A DNA stretch of 11,825 bases from an uncultured Clostridia bacterium. Its GTDB lineage: Bacteria > Bacillota > Clostridia > Christensenellales > Borkfalkiaceae. The stretch spans positions 1 through 11,825 of the forward strand of contig CAJOMT010000031.1 in NCBI GenBank assembly GCA_905235815.1, given 5' to 3'. Of this stretch, positions 1 through 6,866 are shown piece after piece. Every line of letters begins with the position of its first letter. Within the stretch, counting starts at the first letter, position 1. The notes below the pieces were generated by a model. The model did no database searches. It was given only the letters and a program-made list of their open reading frames with translations, and was not told the origin of the DNA. The position numbers were made by a program, and so were the translations under genes.

Positions 1-1
1 T

Positions 2-1168
2 GTTCCAGTAGGGCAATATACGATTCCTGTTATTACTCTTGATAGAGATACCCCTAAAGAAGCTGTTTGCCAAGTTTTTGAGAATGTTAATACAGGTGGG
101 GTCCCGCTAACTGTGTTTGAACTTGTCACTGCAACATTTGCTACACACGAATTCGATTTACGCAAAGACTGGGAAGTTTGTAAGGATATTATTTGGGGTA
201 AGGAAGATCCGCTTAATACAGATGTTATGTATGGGGTAGATGAAACGGCGTTTTTGACTGCAATAACCCTGTATACGACATATCACGCAAAAACAATGAC
301 GACTTGTAAAAAGAAAGATGTGCTTTCACTTGCCTTTGAAGACTATCAAGCAAATAAAAGGGCTTTGCTTGAAGGCTATAAGATGGCAAGAAAATTTCTA
401 TTTACTCAATATGTGTTCCGCATGCGCGATTTGCCGTACACTACACAGTTGATTCCGCTCGCAGCGATTTGTGCGGAGATTGGTGAGAACAAATTTAATC
501 AACCGCAAACGCGGAATATTTTGAGCAAATGGTTTTGGTGTGGGATTATGGGAGAGATGTATGGCGGTGCTAACGAAACAAGATATGCTAACGATATGGA
601 AGATATGGTTGCGGCGATACGAGGAGAAGAAAGTCAAAACCGGACAATTAATTCGGCGTTATTTTCGGCGACTCGTCTTATTTCTTTGCAAACAAGGAAC
701 AGTGCAGCATATAAAGGGATTATGGCATTGGTGTATCGAGAAAAGTGCAGAGATTTTGTACAGGGGACAACAATTGATATAGTAAAAAGTATGGATGAAG
801 CGCCGGACATTCATCATATTTTTCCGGAAGCATATTGTATTGAGAAAGGTTACAGAAAAGAAAAATGGAATTCGATTATAAACAAGACGCCATTACTTCC
901 GGAATCAAATCGTCAAATTGGAGGCGAAGCCCCTAGCGAATATAGTAAAAAGGTAATAAAAAAGGCTGAAATTGATGAGCAAGAATATCGCATGCGCATA
1001 GAATCGCATCTAGTCAATTACGATTACTTTATAGCTAATGATTTTGAAAACTATTTTATAGATAGGGCAAAAACTATCATGAAAGTCATCGAAAATGCAA
1101 TGGGAAAAACCATTGCGGATAAAGGATCAGAACAAACAATTGCTTTATTTGGTGCTAGTTTGGAATAA
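2..1168 (+). CDS. DUF262/DUF1524 (GmrSD-like) HNH nuclease, 5'-truncated
   Basis: The frame is open from base 2 to the TAA at 1166-1168, so the gene starts outside the window; an in-frame GTG at 113 is internal, because the upstream residues (FENVNTGGVPLT) read as conserved DUF262 sequence. The C-terminal part carries a DUF1524-type HNH motif: D-I-H-H-I-F-P encoded at 806-826, N-K-T-P-L near 881, then N-R-Q-I-G-G and APSEY. GmrSD-family proteins pair an N-terminal DUF262 NTP-binding/ParB-like domain with this nuclease domain, and act in the cytoplasm as modification-dependent (type IV) restriction or related phage-defence enzymes. The DUF262 catalytic motifs lie upstream and cannot be checked. 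A terminator follows about 80 bases after the stop. Base usage looks more AT-rich and less rich in GAC/TCG codons than the sugar locus downstream, which would fit separate acquisition. Family assignment is firm; the defence role is inferred. Confidence 0.85.
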   Translation, partial: VPVGQYTIPVITLDRDTPKEAVCQVFENVNTGGVPLTVFELVTATFATHEFDLRKDWEVCKDIIWGKEDPLNTDVMYGVDETAFLTAITLYTTYHAKTMTTCKKKDVLSLAFEDYQANKRALLEGYKMARKFLFTQYVFRMRDLPYTTQLIPLAAICAEIGENKFNQPQTRNILSKWFWCGIMGEMYGGANETRYANDMEDMVAAIRGEESQNRTINSALFSATRLISLQTRNSAAYKGIMALVYREKCRDFVQGTTIDIVKSMDEAPDIHHIFPEAYCIEKGYRKEKWNSIINKTPLLPESNRQIGGEAPSEYSKKVIKKAEIDEQEYRMRIESHLVNYDYFIANDFENYFIDRAKTIMKVIENAMGKTIADKGSEQTIALFGASLE

Positions 1169-1241
1169 ATATTGAGGGAAAGGCAAAGACAAGCGATAAA
1201 AAAGAGTCAAAAGGGTAGCAGCTGTTTTATGAGTACAAGAC

Positions 1242-1275
1242 AAAAAAAGACGACACAGAGGTCGTCTCTTTTTTT
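1242..1275. terminator. Bidirectional intrinsic terminator
   Basis: A 7-bp stem (AGACGAC at 1248-1254, GTCGTCT at 1261-1267) with a 6-base loop is followed by a T-run (1269-1275) and preceded by an A-run (1242-1248), so it can work in both directions. On the + strand it would end the DUF262 gene transcript. On the - strand it would end anything transcribed leftward out of the structured region at 1280-1583. Confidence 0.75.
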
Positions 1276-1279
1276 ATCC

Positions 1280-1583
1280 GTGCAGGTTCAAACTTACCGT
1301 CAACAAGTTGACTGTAGGTGACGCGATCGACGGCAAAGCCGTAGCGATGCGCTAATCCGTCGCTTTGCTCCTTACGAACCTTACACGGGGAGCCACGTCG
1401 GAGCAAGGCTTTTTGGTCTTGCTCTTTTGTTTTGCAAAAGAGCAAAGACTGTGCAGCTAGCTCCTCCTTTTCCCACAAATCTTTTGTTTCACAAAATCTT
1501 TGCGGGAGCCCTATTTTTATAATAGTTATTTCGGTCAACAAAGCCACGATGAAGGACGACTATCGTCGTCCTTCATCGTGGCT
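1280..1583. repeat. Densely structured, GC-richer intergenic element (candidate interspersed repeat)
   Basis: This gene-free stretch contains a series of inverted repeats: GTCAAC-aa-GTTGAC (1299-1312), ACGGC-aaa-GCCGT (1330-1342), a 9-bp stem at 1401-1424, an overlapping long stem at 1416-1449, an imperfect stem at 1472-1506, and a perfect 19-bp stem at 1542-1583. Its base composition is unlike the very AT-rich promoter region next to it. The minus strand is open for about 106 codons (1227-1547), but the product is not protein-like to me, has no clear ribosome site, and its last codons run through the terminator. The translated string (including YSQLVDGKFEPARIKK) seems familiar from short hypothetical proteins of gut Firmicutes, which would fit a dispersed DNA element rather than a gene. 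I cannot verify that here. Confidence 0.4.
1542..1583. repeat. Perfect 19-bp inverted repeat with 4-base loop
   Basis: The left arm (1542-1560) and right arm (1565-1583) are exact reverse complements, separated by TATC. There is no T-run on either side, so this is not a normal intrinsic terminator. It could be a cruciform-forming element, a processing site for a double-strand RNase, a transposase or recombinase recognition end, or part of a structured RNA. Confidence 0.85.
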
Positions 1584-1660
1584 CATAGTGGGTTTGATTT
1601 ATGACACGGAGCAACGTTTTTACCGCAGTTAAAAGCGTGCGGAGGGTAGTGTAATTTGAT

Positions 1661-1683
1661 AAAAAAAATAAAAAAATAAAAAA
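1661..1683 (+). promoter_or_regulatory. A-tract, UP-element-like
   Basis: Three A-runs of 8, 7 and 6 bases, separated by single Ts, end three bases before the -35 box of the repressor promoter. Such tracts upstream of -35 bind the RNA polymerase alpha subunit and raise promoter strength; that role is inferred from position and composition. Confidence 0.5.
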
Positions 1684-1686
1684 TAC

Positions 1687-1715
1687 TTGCAATCCGTTTA
1701 TAATTGTGATATAAT
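1687..1715 (+). promoter_or_regulatory. Sigma-A promoter of the LacI-family gene
   Basis: TTGCAA (1687-1692) and TATAAT (1710-1715) are separated by exactly 17 bases. A TG at 1707-1708 with one base before the -10 gives an extended -10 element. Transcription should begin near 1722, only about 21 bases before the repressor start codon, and the operator-like site at 1728-1741 lies just inside the transcript. Confidence 0.8.
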
Positions 1716-1727
1716 AAAAATGAATAA

Positions 1728-1741
1728 TTTACTCGGGTAAA
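1728..1741. promoter_or_regulatory. LacI-family operator, copy 1 (autoregulation)
   Basis: TTTACTCGGGTAAA is a near-palindrome with TTTAC/GTAAA arms and the central CG typical of LacI/GalR operators. It lies directly after the promoter and ends one base before the repressor ATG at 1743. An identical copy occurs at 2771-2784, and the shared string extends to 16 bases (AATTTACTCGGGTAAA). Bound repressor would block the transcription start, so negative autoregulation is the likely outcome. Confidence 0.75.
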
Positions 1742-1742
1742 A

Positions 1743-2747
1743 ATGGTTACAAGAAAAGACGTCGCAAAAGCAGCAGGTGTATCGGTTGCAACTGTTTCTA
1801 ATGTTTTAAGTAAAAGATTAAACGTTTCAGACGAAAAAAAAGAGAAAGTGCTTGAAGCGGCAAAAAAATTAAATTATATACCTAACCATACCGCAAAGAG
1901 TCTTTCGTCGGGCAGGACAAAACATATCGGCGTTATTATTAACGATTACGATAATCCGTATCATACCGAACTTGCGCAATGTGTTGAAAATTATATAATC
2001 AATCACGGTTATATGATGACAGTTATTGATTTCAATGAAGATAAGACTAATATGGAAAAACTGATCGGGGAATGGCAATTTGATTCTTTGATTAATTTTT
2101 CAAGTAATATCTATTCAAAGAGACTTCTCGATATTTTTAAGAGCAAGGGAACGGTATTGGCAAATTTTTCGGAGGACTACGATATTAACGTTTCTTTTAG
2201 TCTGAAAAGCGCTCAAATGTTTTTTATGAAGAAATTACAGGAACTCGGTCATAAAAAAGTCGGTTACGTAAGCACGGTAGACAGGGCTTGGTGGGAACTC
2301 GACGATAGAGGGCAAGTCTTTTTAGCCGAATGGGACAAATGCGGATTCGACGTCAATAAAGATTATCTCATTTTTAACGAGAAGCATTGTAAGAATTCGA
2401 GTAATGTCGGATACGAAGAGGCTAAAATCTTATTTAAAAAACATCCTGACATTACGGCGGTCTTTGCAACAAACGACGTGGCGGCATTTGGTGTGATACG
2501 AGCCTTGAAAGATATGGGGCTGAATTGTCCGGACGACGTCTCCGTCATCGGATGTGACGACATTATGCTTTCGTCTAACTACGTGCCCTCGCTTTCAAGT
2601 ATTTCTTACGATAAAAAGGCGTATAGCGAGGAGATTGCCAAAAGGGTAGTAGACCGTTTGGAGAACGGTACGGATTATAAAAACGATTACGTCTGTATCG
2701 AAGCCAAAGCTGTTGTAAGAGAGAGCATCGGAAAGGCAAAAACCTGA
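1743..2747 (+). CDS. LacI/GalR-family transcriptional regulator
   Basis: The 334-residue product has the normal family length. Residues 3-22 form the helix-turn-helix (TRKDVAKAAGVSVATVSNVL), followed by the third helix and hinge with Leu54, the position that wedges into the central CG of the operator. Residues 60-330 are a type I periplasmic-binding-like sugar sensor with the family landmarks IGVIINDYDNPY, FATNDVAAFGVIRAL, VSVIGCDD and a late SLSSISYD. It is expected to act as a cytoplasmic repressor released by a sugar or glycan fragment. Two identical operator-like sites, one at its own promoter and one at the promoter of the following esterase gene, point to control of itself and the downstream glycan operon. 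The ATG at 1743 is chosen because the helix-turn-helix begins immediately after it. No AGGAGG-like ribosome site precedes it; the operator occupies that space. The effector cannot be told from sequence. Confidence 0.95.
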   Translation: MVTRKDVAKAAGVSVATVSNVLSKRLNVSDEKKEKVLEAAKKLNYIPNHTAKSLSSGRTKHIGVIINDYDNPYHTELAQCVENYIINHGYMMTVIDFNEDKTNMEKLIGEWQFDSLINFSSNIYSKRLLDIFKSKGTVLANFSEDYDINVSFSLKSAQMFFMKKLQELGHKKVGYVSTVDRAWWELDDRGQVFLAEWDKCGFDVNKDYLIFNEKHCKNSSNVGYEEAKILFKKHPDITAVFATNDVAAFGVIRALKDMGLNCPDDVSVIGCDDIMLSSNYVPSLSSISYDKKAYSEEIAKRVVDRLENGTDYKNDYVCIEAKAVVRESIGKAKT

Positions 2748-2771
2748 CAACGAAAAATTTTTTCATAAAAT
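2744..2771 (+). promoter_or_regulatory. Promoter of the glycan operon
   Basis: CTGACA (2744-2749, overlapping the repressor stop codon) and TAAAAT (2766-2771) match the sigma-A boxes in five of six bases each, with a 16-base spacer. The operator copy begins at the last base of the -10. This is the only plausible promoter I see between the repressor and the esterase gene. Confidence 0.55.
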
Positions 2772-2784
2772 TTACTCGGGTAAA
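2771..2784. promoter_or_regulatory. LacI-family operator, copy 2 (operon control)
   Basis: This is an exact second copy of TTTACTCGGGTAAA, again directly downstream of a -10 box and spanning the expected transcription start, 30 bases before the esterase start codon. The repeated position relative to two promoters is the main evidence that this is the binding site of the neighbouring LacI-family protein. Confidence 0.75.
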
Positions 2785-2813
2785 TAATTAATTTTTTAAT
2801 TTTAGGAGGGCAA

Positions 2814-4550
2814 ATGAAAAGAATTTTAATTTTAATTCTCGGCGTTTTGGCAATTGTCTTGTGTGCGTCTGCGTGTTCTAAGAACAATTCGCAGAGCGAG
2901 TCGAGACAAACCGATGGAGACCAAGAAGAGCCGAAAGAGAGCGTAACGGTTTACGACCGTTATGATATCAATACCTACTTAAAGCCGTTCTGGGAAGGCA
3001 AAATCGTCTATAACGAGACTGTAATGTTTGTGGGAGAGGACGATAAAGCGCCGCTTATGTATAATGCGGACGAAATAATATCCGTTCGCTCTTACGATCT
3101 GACTACGGAATACGAAGAAGGCGTTGACTACGTTTATGATAAAAAGACGAACAGCATTATGCTGACGGCAGATACGAATATACCGTATCTCACCGTAGAA
3201 GAATATTATCCGTCATCTTCAAGGACAGACGGACCGGCGGCTTGCACTTTTCCTTGTACACGTTCGGAATATAACTATATTTGGTTTCAGGAAGGCAATT
3301 ATTTCAGTTCGAAGCAAATTGCGGTAACTTACCGTCATAGCGGCACAACTTATCTTGCAGCGCCTGACGAGTGCAGTTCGGAATTTAATGAACAAGTTGA
3401 GCGTTTGCAAAATAAAAACAACGCAAAGATATTGTTTTTCGGCGACTCCATCACGGTTGGGGCGAACGCAAGTTCATATATAGGTTACGGTCCGTACGCT
3501 CAGACGTGGACTTGGATGGTCTATGATAAACTTGTAGACCATTACGGACTTTCCGCAACGTATTATAACTATGCCGTTGGCGGAAGAACTACGCAACAGG
3601 GAATTGACAATATGACCGCAGTCAAAGACGATAGCGGCAACACCGTAGATTTAAAATTCGCTATGCCCGACGGAAAAAAATATTCTTGCGTGCCGGATAT
3701 GTTGTTTTTGGCTTTCGGAATGAATGACGGTACTTTGTCGGTAAATGCTCATATAAGTAAAATTCAACAGATTGCGGAAACCGTTTTAGAGGCGAATCCG
3801 AACTGTATAATTTGTCTTGTAAGCACGATGCTGCCGAATTCGGAAGTAGTAGGATTTTATGGAAATCAAGTTTACTATCACGAAAAGTATGCGCAACTTG
3901 CCCAGACGTTAGAAAATAAATACGAGCATAAGATATTTTTTGCCGACGTAACTAAGGAACATATTGATTTGCTTAAATATAAGAGATACTATGATTGCAC
4001 GGCGAACAACGTAAACCACCCCAATGATTTTATTTCAAGACTATATGCGCAGACGGTGCTTTACACGCTTTGCGGCGACGATTATATGAACGGAGGCTCG
4101 GACGTAAAAAGACCTGAACAGTGGGACGCAAGACGGGAAACCATTATATGGAGATCGTTCGATCAGTTATACGCAATCGACGAATATGGAACGTACATCG
4201 CCGACCTGTTTGCGCCGGGACAATCGGATTCGTGGGATAACGTTGCGGATATGTCCGGTATTTCTTCGGATAAACTCGTTTATTGGGGCTGGGTTTCCGT
4301 AAAGGGCGAACTTGGTACTTTCGGTTACAAGATTGACGGGGAGTCCGCCGTATATGACGATGGTTTTACTAATTACGACGAAACGTTGCTTTCCGTTTAT
4401 ACCCAACTTGGCGGAGATACGGGGAGCCGTATGAGAATAGTAATCGACCTGTCGGAAGTCAGTACGACGAGCGATATTGCCGTATTATATAAAGATACAC
4501 AGGGCAGGGAGTTTATTTTATCGATATTTACGGTTGTCGGTCATAAATAA
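2814..4550 (+). CDS. Secreted SGNH/GDSL-family esterase lipoprotein
   Basis: The 578-residue product starts at an ATG behind AGGAGG (2804-2809). A lipoprotein signal (basic MKR, hydrophobic core, lipobox A-S-A-C with Cys21) places it on the outer face of the membrane. Residues 40-205 look beta-rich. The SGNH hydrolase domain follows: block I F-F-G-D-S-I-T with nucleophile Ser212, Gly256-Gly257 in block II, block III F-G-M-N-D-G with Asn304, and block V N-H-P-N-D with His402. The usual Asp three residues before the His is Asn399 here. Residues 430-578 form a C-terminal beta-rich accessory domain (YWGWVSVKG, FGYKIDG). Family members remove acetyl or other acyl groups from polysaccharides, and in this locus it would strip acyl groups from the glycan before cleavage and import. 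The exact substrate is unknown. It is the first gene after operator copy 2. Confidence 0.88.
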   Translation: MKRILILILGVLAIVLCASACSKNNSQSESRQTDGDQEEPKESVTVYDRYDINTYLKPFWEGKIVYNETVMFVGEDDKAPLMYNADEIISVRSYDLTTEYEEGVDYVYDKKTNSIMLTADTNIPYLTVEEYYPSSSRTDGPAACTFPCTRSEYNYIWFQEGNYFSSKQIAVTYRHSGTTYLAAPDECSSEFNEQVERLQNKNNAKILFFGDSITVGANASSYIGYGPYAQTWTWMVYDKLVDHYGLSATYYNYAVGGRTTQQGIDNMTAVKDDSGNTVDLKFAMPDGKKYSCVPDMLFLAFGMNDGTLSVNAHISKIQQIAETVLEANPNCIICLVSTMLPNSEVVGFYGNQVYYHEKYAQLAQTLENKYEHKIFFADVTKEHIDLLKYKRYYDCTANNVNHPNDFISRLYAQTVLYTLCGDDYMNGGSDVKRPEQWDARRETIIWRSFDQLYAIDEYGTYIADLFAPGQSDSWDNVADMSGISSDKLVYWGWVSVKGELGTFGYKIDGESAVYDDGFTNYDETLLSVYTQLGGDTGSRMRIVIDLSEVSTTSDIAVLYKDTQGREFILSIFTVVGHK

Positions 4551-4608
4551 AAAGATCGTAAATCGAAATAATAAAAACAAATAATACAAATTTATTAGGA
4601 GGGAATTT
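4551..4608 (+). other. AT-rich gap between esterase and binding-protein genes
   Basis: The 58-base gap contains no stem followed by a T-run and no convincing -35/-10 pair, only the strong AGGAGG (4597-4602) for the next gene. The esterase and importer genes are therefore probably on one transcript. Confidence 0.5.
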
Positions 4609-5955
4609 ATGAAAAGAATTAAGTTTTCAGCATTGTTATTAGCGTTGATTTTTATCTTCGTCGGCGTTGTCGGCTGTGGCCAACAGGAAGTCAATACACC
4701 CGAATTGGACGAAGGCGATTTGGAAAATTTGAGTTTTGACGTGACTGCGGAAATTTCGGTTGGCGTTGCGCCGGACCCGAAAGAAAAGCAGATGATTAAT
4801 TCGCTTGCGAGCGAGTTTAATCAGATTTATCCCAACGTGACGGTAAAGACGATAACGTTACAGAACGAATATTTAAAAGAGATAGGTCAAAGGATAACCG
4901 CCGGAACTGTTCCGGACATAATTTTTGCCACCTCCGAAACGGGATATGCCTTAATAAGTAACGGACACCTCGAAAACTTGGAGAAGTGTATAGCAATCGA
5001 AGAAAAAACCAATTCCGAATGGAGAAATCAGTTTTATGAATCGTTTATGAAGTTCGGACAGAAAAATTATAACGGCGACCAATACGTTTTGCCGCGTAGC
5101 GCAGACAGAGTAGTAACTCATATAAATAAGCGGATATTAAGAGAGGCGGGCGTCGATATGACTAAGGTCGTGAACGGTTGGACTTGGGAAGATTTTCTCG
5201 ACGTTTGCGAAAGCGTCAGAACTTACTTTGACAATATCGGCAAAACAGAACAAAACGTAATAGACGCATATATAAACTGGGAAGCAGTAATGTATCCCAT
5301 AATGCGTTCGTTCGGGGTAGAAGTGTTTGATAAGGACGGCAACGTTTTACTTGACAAAAACAATAATGCGAAAGCCGCATTGGATTTAATGAAAAATCTT
5401 GTCGATAAACGTTATATCGCACCTCCGAACGTAGACAGCGCATCCGGAAACTACGAAGGCGGCCAAGGCGCAATGATGTTCCATTCGGCTTCGGCAAAGA
5501 AGTATTATGACCTGCTGGGCGAAGATTATGATTTGGTGACGTTTCCTCTTATAGGCAACGATCCGAAAATCGGAGCGGGGCTTGCGGGTTACGGTATTTC
5601 GAGTTACAGCAGCGCTTTGAAAAAGGCAGTCGCCTGGAAATTTTTAAGTTTTATGATGACAAAAGAGGGACAAGAAGCTCTTGCCGACGGCGGACTTACA
5701 AGTATGCCTATAAGAAAAGACCTTGCGGATTATACTACTAATAAATGGGGCAAGGGACTTGAATCGGTAAACCTTGCCGCATACAGCTATAAACCCGAAT
5801 ATAATATCGCTTCCGATTTCTTCTTATGTTTCCCGCCCGAAAACCAAAGCGATATAATTCAGAGTCTTGCCGACCTCGTAACGGATTATTGCAGCGGCAG
5901 TACTTATAATAAGGTTATAACAGAATTTAAAAACAATATCGAGAATTACACATAA
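4609..5955 (+). CDS. ABC sugar transporter, extracellular solute-binding lipoprotein (CUT1 type)
   Basis: The 448-residue product begins at an ATG six bases after AGGAGG. A lipoprotein signal with lipobox V-V-G-C (Cys23) tethers it to the outer membrane face. The mature part has family 1 solute-binding features: an early beta strand and helix (ISVGVAPDPKEKQMINSLASEFNQIYP), GTVPDIIFAT, NGWTWEDFLDVCESV, GQGAMMFHSAS, and the late AWKFLSFMMTKEGQEALA and SMPIRKDLA. Its length is typical. It captures a mono- or oligosaccharide and hands it to the two permeases encoded next; its stop overlaps the start of the first permease by one base (TAATG). Aromatic residues are frequent, which would suit an oligosaccharide ligand, but the ligand cannot be named. 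Possibly co-controlled with the esterase from operator copy 2. Confidence 0.93.
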   Translation: MKRIKFSALLLALIFIFVGVVGCGQQEVNTPELDEGDLENLSFDVTAEISVGVAPDPKEKQMINSLASEFNQIYPNVTVKTITLQNEYLKEIGQRITAGTVPDIIFATSETGYALISNGHLENLEKCIAIEEKTNSEWRNQFYESFMKFGQKNYNGDQYVLPRSADRVVTHINKRILREAGVDMTKVVNGWTWEDFLDVCESVRTYFDNIGKTEQNVIDAYINWEAVMYPIMRSFGVEVFDKDGNVLLDKNNNAKAALDLMKNLVDKRYIAPPNVDSASGNYEGGQGAMMFHSASAKKYYDLLGEDYDLVTFPLIGNDPKIGAGLAGYGISSYSSALKKAVAWKFLSFMMTKEGQEALADGGLTSMPIRKDLADYTTNKWGKGLESVNLAAYSYKPEYNIASDFFLCFPPENQSDIIQSLADLVTDYCSGSTYNKVITEFKNNIENYT

Positions 5956-6866
5956 TGAAATTAAAGAAAAAACCGAGCAGACAAAGAGTTTTAAATACAG
6001 TCCACGGATATGTATTTTTATCGCCTCTTATCATAGGACTATTGATATTTACGTTTTATCCCATAATAATGTCGCTTTCGTATAGTTTTCACGAGTATAA
6101 CATATTGAAACCGAATGCGTATGCGTTTGTCGGGTTTGCCAATTATATTAAAGCGTTTAACGGCGATAGCGAAATGGGTAAAGTCGTTTTAAATACCGTT
6201 ATTTATGCGATAATCACTATTCCGCTAAATATGATTTTAAGTTACTTTGTCGCATTGCTTGTCAACAAAAATACAAAATGGGCGAAAGTACTTCGAGTCT
6301 TATACTATCTTCCGGTAGTAATACCGGGAGTAGTATCCGGAGTTATCTGGAAAGCAATGCTCAACCCGACGAACGGGATTATAAACAGGATATTTACGTC
6401 GCTGGGACTCGGGGCAAATACGTGGTTATCCGAAGCGAGCACGTCTATGTTTTCGGTCATCTTTATGGGACTTTTCGGCGTCGGTGGCAGTATGATTTTG
6501 TGGATTTCCGCATTTAAAAATATTCCCGACAGCGTATACGAGGCGGCAGATATTGACGGCGCAGGTGTATTGACAAAAGTTTTCAGAATAACGATACCTC
6601 TTTCCACGTCCATGATTTTCTACAATCTCATCATGGGAATAATCGGCGCATTACAGATAAATTCTACTCTGGTATTTGCACCCAGACAAGGAAGAGGTTA
6701 CGGCGATGCGATTTATTTTATAGGTGTTAAAATATACCGCGAAGCGTTCGTGCGTTGGAATTTAGGGTATGCCAGCGCTATCGCATGGCTACTGTTTATA
6801 GCAATCGCAGCGCTTACCGGGCTTACGTTTTTAACAAATAAATGGGTATATTACGGAGACGAATGA
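5955..6866 (+). CDS. ABC sugar transporter permease 1 (MalF/UgpA-like)
   Basis: The 303-residue integral membrane protein has about six hydrophobic segments, starting with the one at residues 18-42 (FLSPLIIGLLIFTFYPIIMSL, typical for MalF/UgpA-type subunits). The cytoplasmic EAA loop that docks on the ATPase is clear: E-A-A-D-I-D-G-A at residues 196-203, followed by F-R-I-T-I-P-L. With the second permease it forms the channel that moves the sugar delivered by the upstream binding protein. The start codon overlaps the preceding stop by one base, and its own stop overlaps the start of the next gene, so the three are translationally coupled. No ATP-binding subunit is encoded nearby, as is common for CUT1 importers that share an MsmX/UgpC-type ATPase. 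Confidence 0.95.
   Translation: MKLKKKPSRQRVLNTVHGYVFLSPLIIGLLIFTFYPIIMSLSYSFHEYNILKPNAYAFVGFANYIKAFNGDSEMGKVVLNTVIYAIITIPLNMILSYFVALLVNKNTKWAKVLRVLYYLPVVIPGVVSGVIWKAMLNPTNGIINRIFTSLGLGANTWLSEASTSMFSVIFMGLFGVGGSMILWISAFKNIPDSVYEAADIDGAGVLTKVFRITIPLSTSMIFYNLIMGIIGALQINSTLVFAPRQGRGYGDAIYFIGVKIYREAFVRWNLGYASAIAWLLFIAIAALTGLTFLTNKWVYYGDE
6855..6859 (+). promoter_or_regulatory. Ribosome site deciding the start of permease 2
   Basis: GGAGA lies 3 bases before the ATG at 6863 and 6 before the ATG at 6866, inside the end of permease 1. It supports these starts over the upstream ATG at 6842. By spacing alone 6866 is slightly better; 6863 gives the classic four-base overlap. Confidence 0.55.

Noticed and set aside
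113..115. GTG at 113 as the real start of the DUF262 gene
   Set aside because: The frame is open upstream to base 2 and encodes conserved DUF262-like residues, so the GTG is an internal valine codon.
1227..1547. 106-codon open frame on the minus strand across the structured intergenic region
   Set aside because: Its last codons run through the terminator hairpin, there is no clear ribosome site, and the product shows no recognisable domain or normal protein composition. Treated as part of a DNA element.
1432..1632. 66-codon open frame on the plus strand in the same region
   Set aside because: It crosses the 19-bp inverted repeat, has no ribosome site and its product looks random.
2749..2766. 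A-run/T-run after the repressor stop as a terminator
   Set aside because: It is only an A5T6 run with no GC-containing stem. The same segment is better explained as the promoter spacer of the downstream operon.
6842..6862. Upstream ATG start for permease 2
   Set aside because: No ribosome site precedes it. The ATGs at 6863 and 6866 are served by GGAGA and give the usual overlap with permease 1.
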